Shown: positions 46,327 to 56,394, counted from the stretch's first letter. The stretch is 64,000 nucleotides of DNA from an uncultured Alphaproteobacteria bacterium (GCA_943787225.1 CALSLP010000003.1:204797-268796); one strand, 5' to 3'. Made by a program: numbers and translations. The notes: generated from the letters alone by a model not told the origin.

Positions 46327-48422
46327 ACCGTACCCTCCCGAAAGAGTTCCATATTGCCAGCATTGTCCAGCCGAACTGACCAACCGCCCGGCACCACTGT
46401 TGTCGCATCTAGCTGTTCCACAATAATGGGCCCCTCGACGCCACCTTCTACCGGAAGGTCTTCCCGTCGCCAAACCGCTGCATCTATCGACTGTCCACGC
46501 GCATCCCGGAAGGCTCTGTTGCCGGAAGGTTTCCCCGAACGTGCGGCTCCCTGATCTCTCGACGCCGTCATTTCAATTTTTGGCATGGGCACGACCGCCC
46601 GCAAACGATAGCTGACGACTTCAATCAAAGCGCCACGCGCGGCATGACCGTGCACCGCCTCGTGCCGCTCATGAAACCGTTCCGCCAATGCTGTAAACCC
46701 AGAAGCATCAAGGGGTGTTGCAATACCCTCGATGGGCACCCGTAATTCATAACCCTGCCCGGCATAGCGTAAATCAACTTCGCGGTGGAAGTGTTTTTCT
46801 TCGTCGCCAAGCCCCTCTTCGCGAAGTTCCGCCGCAGCGCGCTTTTCCAATGTCGCAAAAGCAGATTCAACATGATCCGGGTCGATACCGTCCAAATCCT
46901 GAAGGTCTGACCGAATATAATCATGGACAACGTCGGCGCAGAGCAATCCAAGCGCGGAAAACGCCCCCGGGCTTGCCGGGACCAATACCCGTGGAATGCC
47001 GAGGTCTTCGGCAACAGCAACCGCATGAACCGGCCCGGCGCCGCCAAACGGCACGAGGGTAAAGCCGGATAAATCGACACCTTTTTTAGCAGCCTGAACC
47101 CGAATCTCATCCGCCATGCGAGCATTAATAACCCGCGTTATACCAGCCGCGGCATCCGCCAAGTCGATATTCATTGGCGTGGCGACATGGTCCTGCACAG
47201 CTTGCGTCGCCGCCTTCATATCCAACGACATCTTACCGCCCAGGAAAAAGTCGGGGTTCAAGATGCCTGAAACAACATCCGCATCGGTCACCGTCGGCAA
47301 TGTACCGCCCTTGCCGTAGCAGGCCGGTCCCGGCGATGCCCCGGCGCTATCAGGGCCGACCTCAAGCAAGCCTCCTGCATTGACGCGGGCGATGCTGCCA
47401 CCACCAGCAGATATCGTCGAAACATCCAGCGCTGGAACGGCGACGATACGTCCAGCAACAACCGCCTCTGCGTGCTCGAGTGGCGCACCATTTTCGACAA
47501 AGGCGATATCGCAGCTTGTACCGCCCATATCCATGGTGACGATATTCTTCCAACCTTGTTCAATGCCCAGCAAATAGGCCGTCCCCTGCACGCCGGCCGC
47601 CGGACCCGATAACAGCGTATGTACTGTTTGCGCCTCGGCATTGGCAGAGAGGGGCATCACCCCGCCATTGGACTGCATCAAAAACCGGCGGCGCGTCATG
47701 ATCTTTTCGTCGTCCAGCCCCGCCGCCAGATCAGCAATATATTTCGCCAGCACCGGTACCAGATAAGCGTTGATCAGGGTCGTTGAAAAACGCGGCCATT
47801 CACGAATACGCGGCAACACCTCGCTCGACATCGACACAAACGCATCGGGCGCAATTTCGCGAATAATATTGGCCGTCTCACGCTCATGCGCATCGTTCAT
47901 GTATGAGAACAGATAGCAAATAGTGAAGGAGTTAATACCTTCCGCGATGAGTGATTTCGTCGCAGCGGCAACAGCATCGCGATCAAGCGGCTGGATTTCA
48001 TTTCCAAGATAATCCAGCCGGCCGGAGATTTCCCGCGTCAGCTCTGGCGGTGCCAGATGCGCCGGACGCTGGAACAGATGATCGAACGGATTCCCTTCAT
48101 CACGGGCCTGCGTCTGGACCTCACAAATCGCCCGGAAGTCCTGATTGATCAACAGACCAATCTTCGAGCCCTTGCCTTCCAGCAAAGCATTTGTCGTCAC
48201 CGTTGTCCCATGGGCAAAAAAGGCAATCTCGTCTGGCGAGACTCCGGTTCCCAACAGCCGCTTTACGCCCTCTAAAACCGCCAGGGCCGGATTTTCTGGC
48301 GAAGACGGCAGCTTCTCAATTCTGAGAGCTCCGCTTGCCATATCGTTGAGTACTAAATCTGTATGGGTACCGCCAACGTCGACACCAATCCGGTATCGAG
48401 CCGGTCCACTTGAATCTGCCAT
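46323..48422 (-). CDS. Hydantoinase A/oxoprolinase family protein
   Basis: Alpha-type, ATP-binding subunit of 699 residues. The start YRIGVDVGGTHTDLVL is the acetate/sugar kinase-like phosphate-binding motif; FFAHGTTVTTNALLEGKGSK, VTMDMGGTSCDIAFVENG and GGAGPVHAVAVAEDLGIP follow, all typical of N-methylhydantoinase A and related proteins. Relatives open cyclic amides or activate and carboxylate ketones with ATP; which of these applies cannot be decided. One base separates it from the permease gene upstream, and its stop overlaps hyuB, so importer and enzyme are coupled. Confidence 0.94.
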   Translation of the reverse strand: MADSSGPARYRIGVDVGGTHTDLVLNDMASGALRIEKLPSSPENPALAVLEGVKRLLGTGVSPDEIAFFAHGTTVTTNALLEGKGSKIGLLINQDFRAICEVQTQARDEGNPFDHLFQRPAHLAPPELTREISGRLDYLGNEIQPLDRDAVAAATKSLIAEGINSFTICYLFSYMNDAHERETANIIREIAPDAFVSMSSEVLPRIREWPRFSTTLINAYLVPVLAKYIADLAAGLDDEKIMTRRRFLMQSNGGVMPLSANAEAQTVHTLLSGPAAGVQGTAYLLGIEQGWKNIVTMDMGGTSCDIAFVENGAPLEHAEAVVAGRIVAVPALDVSTISAGGGSIARVNAGGLLEVGPDSAGASPGPACYGKGGTLPTVTDADVVSGILNPDFFLGGKMSLDMKAATQAVQDHVATPMNIDLADAAAGITRVINARMADEIRVQAAKKGVDLSGFTLVPFGGAGPVHAVAVAEDLGIPRVLVPASPGAFSALGLLCADVVHDYIRSDLQDLDGIDPDHVESAFATLEKRAAAELREEGLGDEEKHFHREVDLRYAGQGYELRVPIEGIATPLDASGFTALAERFHERHEAVHGHAARGALIEVVSYRLRAVVPMPKIEMTASRDQGAARSGKPSGNRAFRDARGQSIDAAVWRREDLPVEGGVEGPIIVEQLDATTVVPGGWSVRLDNAGNMELFREGTV

Positions 48423-48423
48423 A

Positions 48424-50319
48424 TTATCCGATTTCAGCTGCTAATTTTCGCTGCCGAACAATACGCATCGCGACCAATATAATCAACGCGACGCCCGCAG
48501 GAACCAAAGCGCAACTGGATGCAGTTGTCCCGAACCAGACCGTACCGCCGCCAATAAAGATTGCCGCGACCAGAAGTCCGACCACACCAAAACTTCCCAT
48601 CATGCCACCACTGCCAACGACTTTCGTCATCTGCCCAATTACAAAACCGGCAGCGACTGTGGTTATAACGACATAGATGATCTCTATAGTGGTTCCCTGC
48701 AATAGCAACGCCGGATTAAAGACCCACAGGAACGGCATCAGGAACGCTGCCGCAGCGAGCTGTAAACCGACGAGCCCCGTGCGCCACATATCACTGCCAG
48801 CAATCTGTGCCGCAACCATACTAGCGACCGCGACCGGGGGCGTTAACATGCTGAGCAAGCCATAATAGAAAATGAACATATGCGCCGCCAATGGTGGGAT
48901 TTTCATCTCGACCAAGGCTGGCGCAATAATAGACACCAGAACCACATAGACGGCCGCTGTCGGCATCCCCATCCCCAAGAGGATGCAGATAAAGGCGGTC
49001 AGAAATAACATCGCAAGAATACCGTAAGCCTGCGCGATCTCCGTCAAAGCCAGGGAGAGTTGGAAGCCAAGCCCGGTACTATTCATCAAACCGATAATGA
49101 CCCCGGCACCACCACCGATCATCACCAGCGGTACGAGGTTTTCACCGCCGCCAATAAAGAAGCCTTTCCATTCTGACCAGTTGGGAAGACGTCGGTTCCT
49201 GACGATCATAAAGATGAGCAGTAATGCACAGGCATACATGCCTGCCAGCCCTGCCCGATAGCCAAGCCCAATCAGGACATAAATCAGGACCGCGAGCGGA
49301 ACGAGATAGACCCAACCTCGGGCTAAAACCTTCCAGGCATTTGGCAGTTGGTCCTTGGGAAGGCCTTTGATGCCAAACCGAACGGCAACACCATCGACCT
49401 GAAGGAACAACACCAAAAAATAAATTATGGCTGGCAGAAGCGCGGCAAGCGCTACTTCGCCATAGGGAAGCTCCAAAAACTCGGCAATGATGAAGGCTGT
49501 CGCGCCCATCACGGGCGGCGCGATCTGTCCACCATTAGAGGCTACCGCCTCGATTGCAGCGGCATATTTTGGCTGAAAGCCGGTCTCTTTCATCATCGGA
49601 ATCGTGACGACGCCCGTCGACATGATATTGGCGACGGTTGACCCTGAAATAGAACCAAAGGCAGAGGACGCGACGACCGCAACTTTTGCCGGGCCACCAC
49701 GGCGATGGCCCATCAGACCGAGCGACAAGTCATTGACGAACTTCATCGCCCCGGACACGTCCATCATCTTGCCAAAGATAATGAAGGCCAGAACCAGCTC
49801 GACGATAATCCTCAGCACCAGGCCCGGAATTCCATTCACATCGGTATAGAGGTAAACCAATGTCTTCGTTGGCGGGAAGACCTCCGCTTCGATGACACCG
49901 GGCAAATGATTGCCCAAGAAACCGTAGAGCAGGATCACCCAGACGATACTGGCGATCACGCCACCAGCAGCCTTCCGGATACCTTCCATCATTGTCAAAA
50001 CAGCGAAAATAGCGGGCACCCACATCTTGGGCGGCCGCGACGCCGCTTCAAGATACCAATCCTGCAAATTATAGGATGCCCACATCCAGACGCCGCAGCC
50101 AATAACAGCCAGCAACAGATCAAGATATCCTGCCTTTTCGCCGTAGGGATATTTAAGAAAGGCAGCTGCGACACCCAGCCCCAGCACAATGGTGACGGAT
50201 TGTTCAGAAACCAGCCCAAGCTGGAAATAATCAGGGATCGAAAGAATCCACATAATGCCCCAGAAGGGCATTAGTGCAAGAAAGATGCACAGGGCCAGAT
50301 TGCAAATCTTGTCTGTCAT
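48424..50319 (-). CDS. TRAP transporter permease, fused (TAXI type)
   Basis: A 631-residue inner-membrane permease in which the small (4TM, DctQ-like) and large (12TM, DctM-like) subunits of a TRAP transporter are joined, the usual form for TAXI systems. Hydrophobic helices run throughout; SSAFGSISGSTVANIMSTG and ASNGGQIAPPVMGATAFI are characteristic of the large subunit, and GMGMPTAAVYVVL repeats the pattern in the second half. It pairs with the TAXI binding protein 45 bases upstream and precedes hyuA by one base. Sodium or proton coupling is expected from family. Confidence 0.93.
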   Translation of the reverse strand: MTDKICNLALCIFLALMPFWGIMWILSIPDYFQLGLVSEQSVTIVLGLGVAAAFLKYPYGEKAGYLDLLLAVIGCGVWMWASYNLQDWYLEAASRPPKMWVPAIFAVLTMMEGIRKAAGGVIASIVWVILLYGFLGNHLPGVIEAEVFPPTKTLVYLYTDVNGIPGLVLRIIVELVLAFIIFGKMMDVSGAMKFVNDLSLGLMGHRRGGPAKVAVVASSAFGSISGSTVANIMSTGVVTIPMMKETGFQPKYAAAIEAVASNGGQIAPPVMGATAFIIAEFLELPYGEVALAALLPAIIYFLVLFLQVDGVAVRFGIKGLPKDQLPNAWKVLARGWVYLVPLAVLIYVLIGLGYRAGLAGMYACALLLIFMIVRNRRLPNWSEWKGFFIGGGENLVPLVMIGGGAGVIIGLMNSTGLGFQLSLALTEIAQAYGILAMLFLTAFICILLGMGMPTAAVYVVLVSIIAPALVEMKIPPLAAHMFIFYYGLLSMLTPPVAVASMVAAQIAGSDMWRTGLVGLQLAAAAFLMPFLWVFNPALLLQGTTIEIIYVVITTVAAGFVIGQMTKVVGSGGMMGSFGVVGLLVAAIFIGGGTVWFGTTASSCALVPAGVALIILVAMRIVRQRKLAAEIG

Positions 50320-50364
50320 ATCCGGCCCTGTGCTATACGCAATACTAACTCAGAAAACGATACC

Positions 50365-51378
50365 TTAGTTGGCTGCTGCCAAAGCCGCTTGCTGCTGCTT
50401 TTCATTGGCCGCTGACCAGTTACCCACTTCCTTCATATATTTGACAACACCGGCATGATACGGATGCGGGTTGGTCGGAGGCGTAATCGCATTCTGCTTA
50501 ACGCCCCGCAGCGGGCCATAAGCCTTCTGCAACTTTTTCCAATTCTGGTGAAGGACTTTGATGATCTTATAGGCATCTTCTGTCGACACCTGCTTACCAG
50601 CGTTCAAATATGCGTCAAAAGCGGCAACACGCGTCGGCGTCGTCAGGAACGGGCGGAATTTGCTGGGCTTTTGCATAAGACCACGCGAGCCAGGGACCTC
50701 GCGGTTCAGGAAGGCATCAGAACCACCAGCACCGAGAGGAAGAATTCTAATACCGCCAGGAACGCCAGCATGTGCTTTGCGTACCGCCGGCATACCCAAG
50801 GCAACGGCAGAAGCATCCGCCCGGCCTTCAACGACCTTGTTGATATTATCAACGATGCCGCCTGACTTAACCGCTGTGATGTCTTTGGTCGATAGACCGC
50901 CGGAATGCAGATAGGCGATATTCAGGTTGGTCAAATTTACGATGGGACCCGTCGTCGTTACGACCTTTTTACCTTTTAAGTCAGCGACAGTCTTAATACC
51001 GGAATTCGCTTTCACCATCAGGCCGTAGGGAATAACCCAAACCCGTGCGATCGCGCGGATATTTTTCATCTTCTTTTTAAAGGGTGCCGCACCACGTACG
51101 GACGCGCCTGAATCCATCGAGTTATTCAGACCCAATGTCATCTCACCTTTGTTGACGACAGACATATAGACTGTTGAGCCTGAATGCGGCTGTGCCGTCG
51201 AACGTATCTTTAAATTTTGCTGCAGCTCTTTGGCAAAACCACTGGCCAACAGATAGAACACGGAGCCCTGGCGGTTTGACCCGATGGTGATCCGTTTCAC
51301 CTTCGCTTCGGCTGCAGTTGACGCTGCAATCCCCACAAAAGCGGCAATGCAGGCAATTCGTATGCTTGTTTTCGTCAT
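50365..51378 (-). CDS. TAXI family TRAP transporter substrate-binding protein
   Basis: A 337-residue periplasmic binding protein. A signal peptide covers about residues 1-25 (IRIACIAAFVGIAASTAA). The TAXI family features are ITIGSNRQGSVFYLLASGFA, SVVNKGEMTLGLNNS with small polar ligand-contact residues, and NSGIKTVADLKGKKV. The ATG at 51378 has a GGGAG site. It heads the minus-strand run TAXI binding protein, permease, hyuA, hyuB, thioesterase, so it likely supplies that pathway with its substrate. The ligand is unknown. Confidence 0.93.
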   Translation of the reverse strand: MTKTSIRIACIAAFVGIAASTAAEAKVKRITIGSNRQGSVFYLLASGFAKELQQNLKIRSTAQPHSGSTVYMSVVNKGEMTLGLNNSMDSGASVRGAAPFKKKMKNIRAIARVWVIPYGLMVKANSGIKTVADLKGKKVVTTTGPIVNLTNLNIAYLHSGGLSTKDITAVKSGGIVDNINKVVEGRADASAVALGMPAVRKAHAGVPGGIRILPLGAGGSDAFLNREVPGSRGLMQKPSKFRPFLTTPTRVAAFDAYLNAGKQVSTEDAYKIIKVLHQNWKKLQKAYGPLRGVKQNAITPPTNPHPYHAGVVKYMKEVGNWSAANEKQQQAALAAAN

Positions 51379-51522
51379 TGAAAATCTCCCTTCCAAATTA
51401 CTTTGTTTAATTGAACCTATTTGGCCTCATTGATAGAGCCCCTGTCAACAGACGCCAGACACAGTAGATTGGCGCAAGGAAGGAATCCGGCTAAGCTCCA
51501 CCGATATTCAGGAGAAAGTAAA

Positions 51523-52191
51523 ATGAGCACAGAAATAAAAATCACCGCATCAGATGGACATGTTTTTGATGCATGGCGCAGCGATCCAAGCGGCACGATC
51601 AAAGGTGGTGTTGTAATTCTTCACGCTATAACCGGCCGTATCTCCCACCTTGCCGATGTTTGCGATCAATGGGCATCCGAAGGCTATGTCGCGGTTGCGC
51701 CGTCTTTGTTCGACCGCATAGGACCGAACATCACGAATAGCTACGAACCAGAAGGCGTTGAAGCTGGTATCGCCCACTTCACCTCACTGGATGGCGACAA
51801 AATTCTGATCGACACCGATGCCTGCGCCGATACGTTACGTAGCTATGGTCCCGTGGTCATTTCCGGTTTCTGTACTGGTGGCACCTGGGCGTGGGTCAGT
51901 GCCGATAAGCTGAAATTCGACGCCATGGTCAATTATTACGGCAGCCATGTCCCGGCCCGACTGGAATATAAGCCGAAATGCCCGTCAGTGATTCACTACG
52001 GCGATATCGACCACTGTGTTTCGATGGAAGAAATAGAGACTATTCGAGCCGCGAACCCTGAACTCCGCATGCACATCCACCCCGGCGCCAAGCACGCGTT
52101 CTTTAACCCAGAACAGAAAAGTTTTCATCCGGAAGCAGCGCCCAATTCCTGGGCACAATCGATGGCGTTTCTCGATGAAGTTCTGGGTTAA
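51523..52191 (+). CDS. Dienelactone hydrolase family protein
   Basis: A 222-residue alpha/beta hydrolase of the dienelactone hydrolase family. The nucleophile is C117 in VISGFCTGGTW, the acid is in IHYGDIDHCVS and the histidine in PGAKHAFFN, making the Cys-Asp-His triad of the family. The ATG at 51523 follows AGGAGA. Classical members open dienelactone in chlorocatechol breakdown, but many homologues act on other esters, so the substrate is open. It is divergent from the TAXI operon and convergent with the MetE-like gene. Confidence 0.9.
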   Translation: MSTEIKITASDGHVFDAWRSDPSGTIKGGVVILHAITGRISHLADVCDQWASEGYVAVAPSLFDRIGPNITNSYEPEGVEAGIAHFTSLDGDKILIDTDACADTLRSYGPVVISGFCTGGTWAWVSADKLKFDAMVNYYGSHVPARLEYKPKCPSVIHYGDIDHCVSMEEIETIRAANPELRMHIHPGAKHAFFNPEQKSFHPEAAPNSWAQSMAFLDEVLG

Positions 52192-52199
52192 GGGCTCTG

Positions 52200-53342
52200 T
52201 TAAGAGCTACCCCAGACTTCGTCAGCGACCTCGAGGATTAGTTCCAACTTGCGTTTCTGATCATCGAAGGTGATTGGATTGCCCCGCGCGACACTCGCGA
52301 AACCGCATTGTGGGCTTAGCGCCAAATTCTCGATTGGAATGTAAGCCGATGCTTCTTCGATCCGGCGCAATAGAACGTCTTTGGAATCATTCTCCGGCGT
52401 TTTTGTTGTCATCAACCCCAATACGACAAATGTATCTTTTTGGGCGAAACGTAACGGTGAGAAATCACCAGCGCGTTCGCTGTCATATTCCATAAAAAAT
52501 GCATCAACGTCGAACTGCGTAAACAAGGCTTCCGCGACAAAGTCGTAGCTACCTTCCGCCATCCAGGCCCCAGCGTTATTGCCCCTGCACATATGCATAC
52601 TGACGAACATATTGTCGGGACGCCCGCGCGTCGCCATGCTGACCAGCTTGCCCTGAAGCTCGATCTGATCTTTTGGTTCCAGACCTTTACGCTTTGCGGC
52701 GTCCTGAAATTTGGGATCACACAATAAGGCTGCGTCGGTATTGTCGATTTGCAGATAGGTTGACCCGGCATCTGAAAGGTCTTGGATTTCATCTCGATAG
52801 GCCTGTGTCAGGTCTTCAAAGAATTCTTCAATATCTGGATAAACGTCCTCGTTCACTGCTTCGCGGCCACCGCGTACATAGAACAAAGTCGGCGATGGTA
52901 CCGTCACCTTGATAGTGCGATCCGTAAGGTCTTTCAGAAACAGGTAATCTTGCAAAACAATGCCGCCCTGCTGCCGACCAATCTTGCTATCGGTGTGCGC
53001 CACGGGGGACGTAAAACCTGACCCAGAAAATGAGACACCGTCGACCTGCCGGCGAAGATCAACACCTTCAAATCGGCTGATTGAATCATACGCCCAGGAC
53101 CCCCGACGAAATTCGCCATCGGTTGCCACTTGCAACCCAATCTCTTTTTCGAAATCGACCAATTCGCGGATGCACTCATCTTCAATGCCCTGCAATTTCT
53201 CCAACGCGATACTTTCTTCCTCTTTGAAATCAGGCGTCGATTCAAGTTCCAGCCCAGCATTGCGACGGGCTTCCTTCAAACGTTCAGGACGAAGAAAACT
53301 ACCAACAACGTCCGCGCGAAAAGGTGGTTTAGAACGAGTCAT
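52200..53342 (-). CDS. MetE C-terminal-like methyltransferase
   Basis: A 380-residue protein similar to the C-terminal half of cobalamin-independent methionine synthase, of the YxjG/YxjH-like group annotated as 5-methyltetrahydropteroyltriglutamate-homocysteine methyltransferase. Family segments are ADVVGSFLRPERLKEAR at the start, IGLQVATDGEFRRGSWAYD, YLQIDNTDAAL, VSMHMCRGN with the zinc-ligand histidine and cysteine, and ALSPQCGFASV with a further cysteine. It lacks the N-terminal half of MetE, so it may use another methyl donor or perform methyl transfer in catabolism. Downstream of the third UbiD gene, 47 bases apart. Confidence 0.87.
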   Translation of the reverse strand: MTRSKPPFRADVVGSFLRPERLKEARRNAGLELESTPDFKEEESIALEKLQGIEDECIRELVDFEKEIGLQVATDGEFRRGSWAYDSISRFEGVDLRRQVDGVSFSGSGFTSPVAHTDSKIGRQQGGIVLQDYLFLKDLTDRTIKVTVPSPTLFYVRGGREAVNEDVYPDIEEFFEDLTQAYRDEIQDLSDAGSTYLQIDNTDAALLCDPKFQDAAKRKGLEPKDQIELQGKLVSMATRGRPDNMFVSMHMCRGNNAGAWMAEGSYDFVAEALFTQFDVDAFFMEYDSERAGDFSPLRFAQKDTFVVLGLMTTKTPENDSKDVLLRRIEEASAYIPIENLALSPQCGFASVARGNPITFDDQKRKLELILEVADEVWGSS

Positions 53343-53389
53343 TAATTCTACTTTCTACATAAATGGTTTTTTGCCAAAATTTTAGGTGG

Positions 53390-54847
53390 TCAATCAAAGA
53401 GGTGCGGGAATTTTTCGCGCATCTGCACTTTAAGTTCCGGACTGGCTTCAGCAACTGTCGGGAACTCATCCTTCCAGCCATAGGGACGACAGGCATCGAT
53501 AAGGCCGCGGTTATTCTGCCACGGTGGTTCACGTAAAATCGGATCCAGCGGCGTCGACCAGGAGCGTTTGACGAACTGCACGTCCTCTGGTGGATCGCAA
53601 CGGGTCGACATCGCCCAAATCACATCGAACATATTGGACGGATCGATATCGTCATCGACCACAACCACCCAACGCCCAGCGTAATTCCCGGCATGACAGT
53701 TCATCGCCAGCATGCCGGCTTGCGACGCATGGCCCGGATATAGCTGCTTAATCGAAATGACGTTGAACAAACGTCCGGCACCCGCTTCATGGCACCAAAC
53801 ACCCGAAATACCATTCAGCCCAGCCTTTTCACATTCGTCCCAAATCATCGCCGATTTTACCGCGGCGCGGGCGAAGGTAAAGTTTTCGGGCGGACGGGAC
53901 GGAACCGCCAGCGTTAGGATTGGGTTGTTACGATGGTAAATACGCTTGATCTTGACGACCGGCAGTTGGCTTGAGGTCGAGGCGTAATACCCCATGAACT
54001 CTCCAAAGGGCCCTTCTTCACGCAACTCATCACCATAGATTTCGCCTTCGAGCACAATCTCGGCATGCGCCGGGATCGGTAAACCGTGAACTTCGCTGGG
54101 GATGACTTCAAGCGCCCGCCCCCGCATGCCGCCTGCAAATGCAAACTCATCTACTTCATGGTCAATTTCCTGATGCGAGACCAGAAAGAGAAGCGGATCA
54201 TGGCCACAGGAAATCAGAACCGGACACGGCTCTCCCTTGGCGAAATACTTTTCACAGATCAAACGTCCCTGCTTACCCGGCGACATCCAGATACCAACGG
54301 TTTTCTCGTCATGAACCATGACCCGATAGGTTGCCGAATTCACCCAGCCCGTATCGGGGTCACGCATTATAACCGCGTCATCCGTACCGATATAACGGCC
54401 ACCATCTAGTTCATGGACCATCGGTGCCGGAAACTTCCAGACATCAACCTCATCATCCCGCATGATGTTTTCCATCACCGGACCAGTCGATACCTCAACA
54501 GGCGGAATAAGCTTGAACTCGCGCTTTGACCGTTCGCGATAGCTTTTGACAAGATCGATCTCGTCTTTCGGCTCTGGCAGTCCCAGAACAACCGCGAGAC
54601 GTTTAAAGGCGTTGGCACCGCCGGCGAGAATTCGGGTGCCTTCTGGATAGCCTTTGATGTTGTCGAACAACATCGCCTTGGCCCGTCCAGGCTTCTCGGC
54701 AGCCGTCATTTCGGAAATAGCACCAACTTCCAAATTCCAGTCCGCACCATCAACATGAGCGACCTCACCCATCTCCTCAAACCGCTCCAACAGATCACGC
54801 AGATCCTGATAACCTTCATTACGCCGCGGCGCCTCTTCATCTGCCAT
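53390..54847 (-). CDS. UbiD family (prFMN-dependent) decarboxylase
   Basis: Third UbiD-family gene and the only one of the three with no extension and no indel; 485 residues. The catalytic arginine is R175 in NSATYRVMVH and the glutamates are E278 and E283 in EEGPFGE. Other family segments are GGRYIGTDDAVIM, LFLVSHQEIDHEVDEFAFAGG and VVDDDIDPSNMFDVIWAM. It resembles the second UbiD (36415) more than the first in the short segments compared by eye. The ATG at 54847 has a GGAGA site. It is followed by the MetE-like gene. Substrate unknown. Confidence 0.93.
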   Translation of the reverse strand: MADEEAPRRNEGYQDLRDLLERFEEMGEVAHVDGADWNLEVGAISEMTAAEKPGRAKAMLFDNIKGYPEGTRILAGGANAFKRLAVVLGLPEPKDEIDLVKSYRERSKREFKLIPPVEVSTGPVMENIMRDDEVDVWKFPAPMVHELDGGRYIGTDDAVIMRDPDTGWVNSATYRVMVHDEKTVGIWMSPGKQGRLICEKYFAKGEPCPVLISCGHDPLLFLVSHQEIDHEVDEFAFAGGMRGRALEVIPSEVHGLPIPAHAEIVLEGEIYGDELREEGPFGEFMGYYASTSSQLPVVKIKRIYHRNNPILTLAVPSRPPENFTFARAAVKSAMIWDECEKAGLNGISGVWCHEAGAGRLFNVISIKQLYPGHASQAGMLAMNCHAGNYAGRWVVVVDDDIDPSNMFDVIWAMSTRCDPPEDVQFVKRSWSTPLDPILREPPWQNNRGLIDACRPYGWKDEFPTVAEASPELKVQMREKFPHLFD

Positions 54848-54993
54848 AGGTGTTCTCCAGAGCTGGTTTCGTGAAAGAAATTTTGTTCGTTTTATACGGC
54901 AGTCTGTAGCGCCGCAACTAGGCCAATCCCGTAGACATCTGCTTAGTTGGCTCGTTAAGGTCAGAAATTCTAATAATAGGTAGAGCGCGAGCG

Positions 54994-56382
54994 ATGACTG
55001 ACCTTCCCGAAATCTCGGTTTCCCAAGATTTCAGCACCTGGGCGACATCTCTGACCCACGATTCGATCCCGAACGACCTCCAGAACGCCATCGGTAACGC
55101 TTTGCTCGATTATGCGGGGCTCTGCGTCTCTGCAAGAAACCTTGATTATGTTGGCGCCATGATCAGGGCTTGTTCCGCTCCGGGCAATTGTACAGCCATC
55201 GGTCATGCGGCTCCTGTCGATATTGCGTCCGCTGCCCTGATTAACGGAACTGCGGCGCATGGCGAAGACTACGACGACACGTTCGAGGGTACGCCGGTTC
55301 ATACCGGTGCTGTCATTATGCCCGCCGTTCTTGCAGCAGTAGAACAATTTGAGCTGTCCGGTGAGAACGCCTTACGGGGCATCGCGGTTGGTACAGAGCT
55401 CATGTGCCGTATGGCACTGGTCGCCCCAATGGGTGTCCATCGCGCGGGATTCCATCCGACCGCGGTCATTGGAGCCATTGGTGCCGCCGCCGGAGTCAGT
55501 GCAGCCCTTGATTCAACCAAACAGGAAATGACCGACGCCATCGGCATAGCCGGCAGCTTTGCGTCCGGCATAATCGAATATCTTGCAGAAGGGAGTTGGA
55601 CCAAGCGGCTTCATGCCGGCTGGGCAGCGCAGTCCGGGGTTCGGGCCGCTCTGCTGGGCCGAGAGAAATTCATGGGACCGCGCACCGTCATGGAAGGCGA
55701 GCATGGATTCTTCTTTGGTTTCTCTTCTGCAAGCATTCCAAATGATTTTACTAGGATCACCGAGGCGCTTGGGCAGAATTGGCATGCTGCCACTATCGCC
55801 TTCAAACCCTATGCTTGTGGCACGATGACCCAGCCCTTTATCGATTGCGCCATCCAATTGGCACAGCAGGGCGTTGCACCGGATGATATCGTCAGTATCA
55901 CCTGCAAAGTTGGTGAGGGCACGGTTCATCGTCTCTGGGAACCATTGTCAGAAAAACGTAACCCGTCGACGGCCTATTCTGCCAAGTTCAGCGTCCCCTA
56001 CTGCGTTGCCGCCGGGATCATTGATCAAGCCGCTGGCCTGGCTCAGTTTACGGATAACCGTGTAGCCGGTCCGGCCGTACGGGATCTCGCCAATCGTGTG
56101 TCATACGAAATTGATCCCGCAAATGAATATCCAGCTAATTACAGCGGACACCTGCGCGCAACCTTAAAGGACGGGAGCGAAAGGGAGATCGAGCAACCAC
56201 ATATGCGGGGCGGTGCCCATGAAGCCCTGTCTCGCGATGAGCTGGTCGCCAAGTTTAAAGCGAATGTCGCCTTTGGTGGATGGTCAGATTCCGCCGCTAA
56301 CCAACTTCAACAATTTTGCGAAGGCTTCACGCAGGCCGACGACCTCAAAGAACTGAGTACGTTTCGGTCACCCGCTGGATAA
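54994..56382 (+). CDS. MmgE/PrpD family protein
   Basis: A 462-residue protein of the 2-methylcitrate dehydratase/cis-aconitate decarboxylase superfamily. The conserved segments are ALINGTAAHGEDYDDTFEG with the family active-site acids and histidine, HRAGFHPTAVIGAIGAAA, EGSWTKRLHAGWAAQSGV, FKPYACGTMTQPFIDCA and YSAKFSVPYCVAAG. Relatives dehydrate 2-methylcitrate, decarboxylate cis-aconitate or isomerise itaconate-type acids, so the substrate is probably a branched di- or tricarboxylate. It is divergent from the third UbiD gene and stands alone. Confidence 0.92.
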   Translation: MTDLPEISVSQDFSTWATSLTHDSIPNDLQNAIGNALLDYAGLCVSARNLDYVGAMIRACSAPGNCTAIGHAAPVDIASAALINGTAAHGEDYDDTFEGTPVHTGAVIMPAVLAAVEQFELSGENALRGIAVGTELMCRMALVAPMGVHRAGFHPTAVIGAIGAAAGVSAALDSTKQEMTDAIGIAGSFASGIIEYLAEGSWTKRLHAGWAAQSGVRAALLGREKFMGPRTVMEGEHGFFFGFSSASIPNDFTRITEALGQNWHAATIAFKPYACGTMTQPFIDCAIQLAQQGVAPDDIVSITCKVGEGTVHRLWEPLSEKRNPSTAYSAKFSVPYCVAAGIIDQAAGLAQFTDNRVAGPAVRDLANRVSYEIDPANEYPANYSGHLRATLKDGSEREIEQPHMRGGAHEALSRDELVAKFKANVAFGGWSDSAANQLQQFCEGFTQADDLKELSTFRSPAG

Positions 56383-56394
56383 ATCAACGTCGGT

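Noticed and set aside
49705..50274. 189-codon plus-strand open frame inside the TRAP permease gene.
   Set aside because: Antisense shadow rich in His and Gln from hydrophobic codons read in reverse.
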